64,000 nt of DNA from Aphidius gifuensis. Taxonomy: Eukaryota; Arthropoda; Insecta; Hymenoptera; Braconidae. The DNA is taken from NCBI RefSeq assembly GCF_014905175.1, contig NC_057789.1, forward strand, positions 1,736,001-1,800,000. Reading direction: 5' to 3'. Position 1 is the first letter of the stretch. Each line of letters begins with the position of its first letter. A program made the position numbers and the translations under genes. The notes under the pieces are model-generated. The model was not told the origin of the DNA and did not search any database. It saw only the letters and a program-made list of their open reading frames with translations. Shown piece after piece: positions 50,836 to 61,700 of the stretch.

Positions 50836-52500
50836 TGTATGAAATATTTAAAAATTGATTTTCATATTTAGGGATTAACCATTTTTTAAATTCAATTGTT
50901 TCATATTTAATAGAAAAAATATCTAGGGTATTAAATTAATTAATTGGTAAATCGATTACAAGTCTAAATATTCTCATAACAATATCCTGAAAAAAAAAAT
51001 TCCCAATAAAAAAAATAACCAACAATATCTACTAGCAATCAAAAAATAAATTAATCACAGAATTTATCCAAGATTTATAATAATTATCTTGTTAATAATA
51101 ATTTATTCAAAATATATGATAAAAGTAAATTTGCAAAAAGAATAAATAAATAATTAAATTGAATATTTTTATATTTATCATAATTTTCGTGACATTTGAT
51201 GATAGTCATTTGATTATATGTATGTGTTACCATTCTTAGACTATACTATTTGGGGAATACTTGACAATAAAACTGTTGATATTAATTAATAACTTATTAT
51301 TAATGAAATAAAAAATTATGTTATTAAAACCTCATAAGTTAGGAACTGCAAAAGTATATTTCGGCGTCTGGGACAAATATTTCCGAGCATAGAACCAGGA
51401 AAGAGGCTATCTTTACTCGTTCTTTGCAAGGAGATATTTGTTCGACACGCCCAGGACTTAGAATTTCGAAATTTACCAATTCCATTCCCAGTCTAAATAT
51501 TTATACTTTTATATACTCGGTTTTATCATGAACTGATCAGTAAAAGATAAAAAACATGACTAAAACCAAGATTCGAACTCAACACTACAGGCATAGGACA
51601 AAGGGTGCTTTGACTCTCTTAGCCACAAGCTTGCTTGTAATTCAAATAAGAAAAATATCTAAATAAATTAATTTACAGTTTATTTAAGATATATGATGAA
51701 AGTAAATTTTAAAGAAATGAATAAATTATTAAATGGAATATTTATTTATTTATTTATTATAATTTTTTTGACATTTGATGATATTCATTGTGTCGTTATA
51801 ATTATATATGTTACTATGTTTTTTTTATTTTTTTAGACTATTATTTGAGAATTATTTGACAACAAAACTGTTATTATTATTGAAATAAAAAATTAGGTTA
51901 TTAAAATTATTGAATTAAAAATTGCAAAAGGAATCCCCGGCGTGTGGGACAAGTATTCCCGAGCATAGAACCAGGAAAGGGACTAAATCTTTGCTCGTTC
52001 TTTGCAAGGACATATTTGTTCCAGATGCCTGGTCCTTGGATTATAAATAACCATTAAACGAACATCGAAAAGTACAACAATTTACGTTTGATATTCAGGA
52101 AGCCGTTATTCAGTCAATTAATGATACGATAACATACATTCGTATAACCATAATGACGGATTCGAACCCATAGCAATGTCTTGCCCAAGACGGTGCCTTG
52201 TCCCACTGAACCACAAGCTTGCTTGTCATTTTAATGAAAAAAATATCTAAATAAATTAGCTTACAGTTTATCCAAGGTATATGATAAAAATAAATTTAAA
52301 AAAATAAATAAATAAATTATTAAATGGAATACTTATTTATGGATCGAAATTTTTGTGACATTTTTCATTTTTATTATTTTGTTTATTTTCCACTGTGCTT
52401 CGATTATTATTATAATTATTAGATTTAATTTTGAATATATTTTTATACAAGCACCAGCTCTACAATAATTTTTTTTTCTCAAATAAAATGATGTGACCGG
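50836..52500 (-). mobile_element. Right arm of large inverted repeat, two tRNA-headed units (copies H and I)
   Basis: On the minus strand the order is the same as in the left arm: outer module about 52229-52500, unit I 51920-52228, spacer, unit H 51343-51638, flank to 50836. H core is 51445-51569 and I core is 52023-52158; they resemble neither each other nor F or G by eye. The tails keep the foldback stems and a TTTTGCA end. Spacing between units (about 280 bp) is longer than in the left arm (about 165 bp), so the arms have diverged by indels. Confidence 0.8.
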
Positions 52501-53431
52501 GAAGCTTATCTTTAGGATATTATTTGACTATCATAATACTGATATTAAAATAAATTTGTAAAATATAACACTATTTAAAAAGGTAAAAAATCTTTTACAA
52601 TTGTAAATCAACTGTAAATAGTTTCTTACCTCCCTAAGGTGTCAAAAATATCAACCAAGATACATTTTAAACATTGAAAATTTCCCTAGATAATTTATTT
52701 TAGCTCTCATTTCTGACGTTCATATGTAGTACACATACTTCTTCATTGTTTGCATATGTGTAACTAAATATTCTCCCTTGATCTCAAATCTCAGCTCAAA
52801 ATAGTTCATACACCGAACCCATTTACCTTCAGCATCATCTGAATTTTTAATTTGAACTCGGGCAATTCCCCGAAGCCACTTAATCCGTATAGAACCCTAA
52901 CTAATTTTCATATTTTCCTGTGTTCCATATCAAGATTAAAATTAAATAAAAAGTAAAAAGTAATAATTTTTTTTTCATATACTATCCAAGGGTTCTTTAT
53001 TTTATTGGAGGATAGGGAATCACTGTGTTACAGTAAATACTTTTATAACTTTTGAATGTTTGAAAATATCAGGTTTATTTTATCTGATAATTCTTTGAGC
53101 AATTAATTAATTTGTTTTATTTTTTATCGTAATTTATAACTGTTATTACTATTATTTTTATTTTTTATTTCTTAGATAACATAAAACAAGTAACAAGTCA
53201 TGTCAGAAAATTTTAAACTTTTTATAAAAAATTATTTTTTGTATATGCATTTGAAGTTGATAAATCATTCTAGTAAACTTTCAAAGTATAATTCCTACTT
53301 TGTTGATTTATTTAAAAAAAAATGCATTCATTCAGTTGGGAAAATTTTCCATCATATGATATCAAATTTTTGATATTGGATAGACATTTTACGGTATATG
53401 ATTTCATTCGGAAATGCATTTCAGCCAATTT

Positions 53432-53582
53432 TCAACTTTGTTTTTGTGAGATATGATACGTCAATCGTGAAAAAAGATAAAAAAAAATTAGTAAAAAGCT
53501 TGTTATTGATGCCACTCGTCGTCCAATTTTTTTCTTTTCACAAATGAAAGGATAATCAACTCGTTGAACAACAACTGGTGAT
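53432..53582 (-). CDS. Orphan terminal exon encoding a membrane segment
   Basis: Minus-strand acceptor ATCATTTTAG (AG at 53584-53583) precedes 49 codons ending in TGA at 53434-53432. The peptide starts SPVVVQRVDYPFICEKKK, followed by IGRRV and a hydrophobic helix (ASITSFLLIFFYLFSRL). Codon use (CAA, CGA, GGA, GCA, TCA) matches the sure exons. An upstream exon ending in phase 2 is needed and I could not place it. The nearby open frame starting at 53778 ends in other phases. The family is unknown. Possible alternatives are a pseudogene fragment or a chance frame. Confidence 0.4.
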
Positions 53583-54212
53583 CTAAAATGATATAAAATT
53601 TTAAAAAAAGCACCAAAGACATAATAGTAAAATGAAATTGAAAAAAATGTAAGCTTGAAATGTTGAAGTAAAAAATGAAGACAATGCTCCAGGTTAAATA
53701 AAATATAAAATTGAAATATAAAATACAATTTGTCTTGGGTTTTAAGACATTCTTGTAATATTTATTACAAAACATCATGTTTATCCTGTCTCTAGTGGAT
53801 ACATTTTATTTATATATTTTTTTTACTTTGACAAGTACATTTGTTTATCTTAATAATGTATCAAAAATTTATCTAGCAATGTCTTGATTTTGACAATGTT
53901 TATTTTGAATTTTATTATCATTAAAATATTTAAATTGTTTGACTACATTTTACGTTGAAATTTGAATTTTAAAATTTCTTTTGTTGAATATTTTACAACT
54001 GCATTGATAGACGAATCTTGTCAATGCTGAAAATTTTTATTTCAACGATTTTATGTTCATATATTGACCAGCTACTAGAAAAAGCAAATAAAAATAAAAT
54101 TGATATCATAAAAAAAAGTTATACCCTGGGTAAAGGAAAAAATAAAAATAGAATAAATAGATATATAAAAAGTAGAAGAAAAAAAAAGCTGGGTTTGGTT
54201 TTTTTTTTGCAG

Positions 54213-54299
54213 GAGAGATTTGTTTATCGTGATGTACTAGTTCCAAGTATTGATGAAATAAAAAAACTAAAAGCTAACATTTCTCTCTGTAAAATTTAG
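54213..54299 (+). CDS. Candidate terminal exon of the membrane-protein gene
   Basis: A strong acceptor (T10-GCAG, AG at 54211-54212) opens 28 codons starting ERFVYRDVLVPSIDEIKKLK, ending in TAG, in phase 0. This is exactly the phase left by the exon ending at 40626. An AATAAA follows at 54338. Joined, the protein would be 223 aa. The same codons also end an unspliced open frame beginning with ATG at 54024 (92 codons), which could be a small independent gene instead. The intervening intron would be 13.6 kb and contain the inverted repeat. Confidence 0.35.
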   Translation, partial: ERFVYRDVLVPSIDEIKKLKANISLCKI

Positions 54300-54337
54300 A
54301 TGAACTGGCTGAATTAATCTAAATAGAAAATTGAAAA

Positions 54338-54343
54338 AATAAA
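54338..54343 (+). terminator. Possible polyadenylation signal
   Basis: AATAAA, 38 nt after the TAG at 54297-54299 and followed by a GT/T-rich stretch. It supports the preceding exon as a terminal one, weakly because of the base composition. Confidence 0.3.
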
Positions 54344-54562
54344 ACATTTATCAGTCATGCCTGATGGTTTTCTAATTTTTTATTTATTTTATTACCGTGC
54401 AGGTTAATTGGAAAAATGTCTAGTTTTAAAATAATACTATTTTATTTATTTTTTAAATATGGATAATATTTTTCGATTATATAAAAAAAAGACTGATTTT
54501 ATGCTCCAGACATTTTATTCATTCAGGTATTGGTTTAATGAATAAAAATTGAAAATAATTAA

Positions 54563-55205
54563 AATTAAATTTTAAAACTTTTAGGGTAATTATATTGAGG
54601 TATTGTCTAAATACTAGAAGCATAATTTTATGAAAAATCTATGTAGAAATATTTTTTTGACAATCGAAATCTGCAGTGAAAAATCAGGAGTTTTGTCTCA
54701 AAGTGATAGCCAAATATAAAAATCGAAAAAAAATAAAAATACTTGAAATTAAATTTTAAAACTTTTAGAATAATTAAATTTTAGTATTGTCTAAATACTA
54801 GAAGCATAATTTTATGAAAAATCCATGTAGAAATATTTTTTCGACAATCGAAATCTGCAGCGAAAAGTCAGAAGTTTTGTTTCAAAAAGATAGCCAAATA
54901 TAAAAATCAAAAAAAAATAAAAGTACTTGAAATGAAATTCTAAAATTTCCAGGATAATTTCATTTTAATATTGCCTAAATACTAGAAGCATAATTTCATG
55001 AAAAATCCATGTAGAAATATTTTTTCGACAATCGAAACCTTTATCAAAAAATCCCAAGTTTTGTCTCCAAGTGATAGCCAAATATAAAATTTGAAAAAAA
55101 TAAAAACACTTGGAATTAAATTTTAAAAATTTCAGGATAATTACATTTTAGTGTTGTTTAAATATTAGCCTCATAATTTCGTGAAATTTTTTCTTAGAAA
55201 TACAT
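54563..55205. repeat. Tandem array, four units of about 182 bp
   Basis: Units start with AATTAAATTTTAAAA or a close variant at about 54563, 54747, 54929 and 55111. Shared blocks are CTAAATACTAGAAGCATAAT, ATGTAGAAATATTTTTT, GACAATCGAAA and GATAGCCAAATATAAAA. The first three are close to one another, and the last is truncated and diverged. It lies between the two candidate terminal exons of the membrane-protein gene. Confidence 0.85.
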
Positions 55206-55448
55206 TTTTAAATTTTTCAAAAGTTGATTTTTTATATTTTCCAAATGATCTTGAAAATGGCATCTCCTTTTCTTCATTTTTTTGTCAAAATTGTCATCTA
55301 AATAATAATTATTAATTTACAAAATCAAATAAAAAAAGGACATAATAATTTATCAGTTTGTTTAAAATAACAAAACTATTTTTTTGCAATGAAATATTAT
55401 CGAAACTATACATTAAACTGATTTTCTTTATCTCCTTGTGTTGCACAG

Positions 55449-55508
55449 TCCACTCAAACAACAACAGCATCTGGTCCAATGAATCTTCGTTTGTTAAATC
55501 CCACAACG
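55449..55508 (+). CDS. Candidate internal or alternative exon
   Basis: The acceptor CTTGTGTTGCACAG precedes 20 codons (STQTTTASGPMNLRLLNPTT) in phase 0, compatible with the exon ending at 40626. Codon choice is typical for this genome. The donor would be the weak GTTAAA. If unspliced, the frame continues to TAA at about 55590. The opposite strand is also open here, so the strand is not certain. Confidence 0.3.
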
Positions 55509-55672
55509 GTTAAAATTTATATATATTTAGCTTGTCTGTTTTCAAAGGTGCATAGTGTTATCAAACTTTTGCGTATATTTGTATCAGTATAAACCAAGTG
55601 AGTATCGAGCCAAAATAAATAATAAAAAATAGAAAAAAATTGAAAAAAAAACATAAAATATAGATAATACAA

Positions 55673-55786
55673 ATGGATAAAGGCAGCATGAGCAAAATGC
55701 AATTGGATTCACTGGAGAATCAAATTCAGAACCAAAAGTACTTTGGGTACACTGGAGAATCAAAGGATATATGTTGGTGCCAATAG
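55673..55786 (+). other. Small open frame with internal 15-bp direct repeat
   Basis: ATG to TAG, 37 codons beginning MDKGSMSKMQLDSLENQ. The 15-mer CACTGGAGAATCAAA occurs at 55710-55724 and 55750-55764. A second plus-strand frame is open over the same bases. The stretch is G+C-richer than its neighbours. There is no homology or splice support. Confidence 0.15.
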
Positions 55787-58700
55787 GTTTTTCGTTGTGA
55801 GCTTCAAATAGGCTGTAAAGATATAAAATTCAAGTAAAAAGACAATTTCATTGTCTAACTTACTACCTACCTCAAAACTCCCTGGAGATAAATAAATTTT
55901 CAAGCCTCATTTTTATTCCAAATCACCAAAGAGAAGCTTTTTTTTCAACACAGTTAGTAAATCTATTTAAATGATTTTACTATTTTTATTTTTTATATTG
56001 CTCATCTTAATGAACCTGGTCAATTCTATTTTAATATCCCATCAAAAATAAAGTAATATATTTTTTTTTATCTATAAAAAACAACAACCTCATATCAATT
56101 CGTCGTATTGACAATAAATTTTTAAACATTCAAGCCACAAACACCTTTACTCCTGCAATTTTATTGAACTTGTTTTTTATATTTTTTCTTGCTTTGACAC
56201 AGTCGTAATAATATACACCACATTGATGGAATTTTTTTTTTTTTTTTGCAATATTCAATTCTTGCCAAATATTCTTATTGGCAAATATTTATTTGTATTT
56301 TTTTTACCATAAACAAACCGGTTTGTATTATCAATGATAACATCTATACTAAAATGGCTAAAGTATTTCCAAATATGTAGATATTATACAGTTCAATTGA
56401 ATAATATTTTTTAAAATTATTATTATATAATACAAATTGCTGGCGATAAAAACATGAATAATTTTTTTTATATTGGTTTTGTATTTTGGCCTAAAAAGTA
56501 CTTGAATAAAACGTCTTTTCATTGGTCGAGAAATTTTATTTTTCCTTTTTTTTTTTTTTAAATAATTTAAATTATTATCTAATCTTTCTTATAAATGTTT
56601 AAATAAAAAATTAATATCACATTTTTTTGAGGCAATATACAATCAATTAAATAAAATAAATAGCTCAATGAAAAAAAAATATATATAAAGGAAGAAATAA
56701 AAATTACTTGGCATTATTTTTGTATTTTTTCAAAACCAGACAATCAAGTTTTACTGCTTGTATTTGTCAAAATAATTAACCCAGTTTCAATATATTTTTT
56801 TACGATTAAAAACCAGAGTATAATATTTTATATATAAATTGAGAAAAAAAAAATTAAATAATAAATATTAGTTAATTTTTTTTAAACGTGAAAATATTTT
56901 AAAAATAAAAGATAATTATTTTCATTTTTTTTTTGAATTTTAAATTTTGATTTTTTATTTAATTATTTTTGTGGTTTTATTATTTATTAAATATATATAT
57001 TTCTCTATGCCTCACCCTGATGTTTACCCATAATGCCACTATGGTTTAACCACTCATCTTTGGATAATTATATTTGTACTCGTAACGCGTAACTGGAATG
57101 TGCGGGTTGAAGGTGTGTCATTAATGGCCCTCAAACTCAATATTATCCCCATCAGATTCATATCAAATTTAAGCTGTTTCAACATTTTATGTATATATCC
57201 CATTTACTTTGTCTCTGTGTCTGAAATTTTTTTATTCATTTGTAATAAAAATTATTTTTATCGTTATTACAATTTTAAATTACGAATTTAGCGAAAATAA
57301 TAAATATAAATTAAAATTACGAAATATTTAAACAACCTATTTAAATTTTATAAATTAACTTTAATAAAATAATAAATTTTTGTATTTTTATTGACCAACA
57401 ATAAAGCTAATCACTAATAGATGAAAAGTAATTGACAATTTTCTAAATTGCTATTTCATTTTTTATTCGAAATAAATTTGAAATTGGTCAATTCTTTAAA
57501 TTTCATGTTCTATGTTTAATGTTGCATGTTTACTATAGATAAATATTCAATTCCTATTCCAATTTAGATTTACCTTGTTTACTTTACAAGTCATATCATT
57601 CGACCATTACAAATAATTCAACTCCTTTGTATTTTAAATATATTTTGCATATTCATTGACTTCATCTACACTCCTACAAATACAAAATAAACCGCGCAAA
57701 ATTTTTGTTATATTTTTACCTCTAAAAACAACTATATATTATATTTTTTTTCTTTCTCATTTTTCTATAAAATTAAATGAAAATTTTGCAGCTCAATAAT
57801 TGTGTACATTTTTTTTATACATGAAATATTAATTTTTAATTTTTTACTGTACATGAAAAAAATTGTGTATTGATTTATTTAATTTTAAAAAAGCTCAAAA
57901 AAGCTCAGAAAATAAAAATGGAATAATTTAATTTAAATTTAAGATTTTCCAATTAATTTGAATAATTATTTGTCGATTTATTATGAGGTAAATGTATTAC
58001 GACAAATAAATATCATGACATTAATTATTGAAGCTGAAATTGATTATTCATGTTTGTCCTTTGGAGTAGTTATAAACTTTGAATGAATAAATATATAATA
58101 TATATTTACACAGTTGAGATATGTACGTAAATTTAAGATATATGCATCAGTGCTAAAAACAATTTCTCATTTCCTCATTCTCTTGAGTTGAATGTTCTAG
58201 TACTTGGGGAAAATTCAATGTCTATACTTGTAACATCACCCTTGGGCTGTAACTTTAGCTTCGTGTTATCAAAACTTGCTCATGGTCAGAGACAGATTCA
58301 CTGATTATTCAACAAGCAATTCTTCTTTGTCATTTAACTATTAATATCTACTCAATTGTTAATTTTTTTTTTTTTTTAATCTCATTATTAATATATCAAA
58401 AAATTAAATTTATAAATTTTTATTAAATTAATTAGACAATTTTTTTAATTACAATTATTAAAAATACATTTGTTTATTTTTTTTTATAAATTCATTTTTT
58501 AAATAACTTAAATTTAATTCACATGTTTTTTTTTTTTATTTAAACTATTTTTTATTAATATTAATTATTTATTATTTGAAATATAAATTTTCAAATTTTC
58601 TTTTAATTAATTTTGGTAATTACTACTGAACGTGAAATTTTTTTTCAAATTTATTCAAAATACTTTTGTTAGTTTTAATTATTTAAACAGAGTGGCCATT

Positions 58701-61700
58701 ATTGTATTTTAAATTTTTAATAACTAATTTTCCGAATAATTAAAATCCAATTTACAAGTAGTTTTTTTTTTTTTTTTAACTTTTAGTAATATGTGAATTT
58801 TTTAGTTGAAAATATATTATACGTGATTCATTTAGACTGAGTAACTGTAGTCAAATATAAAAACTATTATTTTAGTAATAATAAAATAGCTGAAAATATA
58901 AAAAAAAAAAAAAAAATTTAAAAAACTCAAGGGATGAAGAGAGGATGAAGGGTAAATAAAATAAAAAATGGACTTATTTTTGGTACATATATGTGCGTTT
59001 CACGTAATGCCTGAGAATGGAATTGAATACATAATGTTTAAATATATGTACATATATATGAATCCATTGGTGGTGGGTTAATAGTCATACTGAAAATTCC
59101 ATTTTGTCAGTATGCCACTGTATTTTGTGACAAGATTTCAAAAGCAATAGTCTTTCGTTTACAGAAAAGCATCAAGTTGACAATTTATATTGTTGTTATA
59201 TTTATCTATATACTTTTAGAATTTTAAAGAGCTTTTTTTTATATTATTTTAAGTCAGCTATAATAGTCATGATAATAATGCATGACATATTGTTGAATTC
59301 TTTTTTTTTATTAACTGAAATTTGAATTTATTTAAATTAAGCAATTTGTAATATATTTTTTTCCCTTTTTTTTTTTTCATGCCAGCAATTTTTTGGCAAA
59401 TATATTTTTTAATAATAAATAATTTTTATTAATTTTTTTTTCTAAATTGTTTTGCATTTAATAATAATAATTTATATATTTTTTTGTATTTTTATATTGT
59501 TGTATTAATAACAAAAAAAAAGCTTTAAATTTATTTCATATTTTTTATAGGATTTTTCGTTTACAAAAAAGTCTTAATTTCATAGATTTGAGCTTTTTTT
59601 TTAGCCTAGAAAATTTCAATTTTATTGATTTAAAATATTTATAAAAAATTTAAAAAGTTATTAACAAAAATTCAAGTAATATATTCGTAAAAATAAGCTC
59701 TTTTTTTAGTAATACAAAAAAATTGATAATGAAAAAGTGCATATATCTCCATGTATATGAGCTTTTTTTCAGTGAATAAACAAAAAAAATTCTCACATCA
59801 AGTGGACATAGGTCTTTTCTATTTTAATATCTAGGACATACGCCTTTTTGTCATATATATTTGTGTTATCATCGCAAACACTTTGAACATATGCAAAACA
59901 TAAAAAAATTACCTGAAAAAAAAAATAAACAAGTCGAGCTTTTCTGCTATTTAAAAATTAAAAAAAAATAAAAATAAAAAACACCAAACATTTATTTTTC
60001 ACAAAAAAAAATCTTGAAGTTGTTACTTTATTTATTTATATATTCATATTAATTTAATGTTATATAATATTTTTATTGAATTATATTTCCATCTTGAATA
60101 AAAAATTATTATATAACATTTTTCTTATTAAACTATTTTTCAAATGAAAAAAAGAAGAAACAACATAATGGAAAAATCAAAACAGGTCAATTGAAAAACT
60201 TATATTGATTGATATTAAAATACATAAAAGAAAATAAATTCATACAAGTCGTTTACATAATATTAATATGACAAAAGAAAATAATGATATGAATTTCATT
60301 GTGAGTTGACTGGTATAGATTGAAAAAAAAAAAAAAAAAAAGCAAGAAGTTGATGAAGAAAATCGACAAGCTATTATTTTCACTGATCGGATATTAACCT
60401 AGATATTTTACTGGACACGATTCAGTATATACAACCAGTGTGATATGTTTTTTACTATAAAAAAAAAAAAATAAAAAAGATAAACGATGAAAAAATCGTT
60501 ATCCCTGCGCGTCTTTATAACCAGTGTATGTATTACCATTCAATTTTCACAGTATAAACATCCGTTAACTGATATATATTGTCCATAATTCAACTGATAA
60601 AGGTATCTCTAGAATTTTTTTTTCAATTTTTACTGATAAATATATTGTCGAATATTTTTAGCCATTGGAAAAGGCTAAAAATTCTTCTTATATCATTTTT
60701 ATTTATTATATATTTTTTTGATATTTTTTTTTTCTGCAATGGAAGGTTGTGGCTGCTGTTCATCTTGTGTACTCAATACTTTTTTAACATTTAATATGCT
60801 TTCACCATCATGCATTGAAAACGTGACTGCCCAAAGGCAATGGACCTGCACTCACCAACTATACTTCAAACACATCATTCATTTTATTTACTTACTTTTT
60901 TTTTTTACTTTTTTTTTCAATACATAAGTAGCTTTGACTTCCGTGAATTTAACAAAAATTCAACACAATTTAACACGTTATTATTCTCTACATCATGTAC
61001 TGAATTTTTTCTCACGTAAACTATTGTGAAGAGTTTATAAAAAAATTATTTTTTTCTATCTTATTTGATTTATTTGATCAGGGAATTAATGAAATTATAT
61101 TTGTATGGAGTTTTTTTTTAGGAGAATTATTTTAGTTTACTTGTTTTATCAAAAAGAAATTTATTTAAATTATTAAAAATATTATTTAAAAATTTTTAAA
61201 TAATTAATTTAAAATCAATTTTTAATGATAAAAAATTTAGGGTATTTTGATGTATTAATTATAGTAAAATAAATTATTTTAAAAAAATATAAAACAATTT
61301 TTTATAAAATAAAAAAAAGTATAAAATTTTAAAATAAAGCTAATTTCCAATCAAAAATAAAGTAGGTCAATTATTTCCCTAATAACTTATTTTTATAATA
61401 ATTTTTTTTTTTTTTTTAAATTAATTCACTTTGTATTATTGACCTCACAATCTATTTTTTATTTTTAAAATAATTTCAAATTGACGAAATGACAGTTACA
61501 AAATTGACATGAAAAAAAAAAAGTTGTACAATTTATTTTTAAATGAGCTTTTTTTTCAGTGTGTGCGTAGTGTTTGTGTGAGTCCATGACCACAGGGTGT
61601 AATATCATATCCTTTTTAGTCACGAAAAATAAAATAGATAAAAGTTGGCCACTATGCTAGATAGTAGATACCAGCACTGACACTTTAATCTCATCGTAGA

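Noticed and set aside
57040..57291. Open plus-strand frame through a GC-richer patch
   Set aside because: No ATG in a good context at its start, no clear acceptor, and codon use unlike the sure exons. It is more likely regulatory sequence.
60739..60927. Cys-rich small frame starting MEGCGCCSSC
   Set aside because: The end is poly-Phe from T-runs and there is no homology or splice support.
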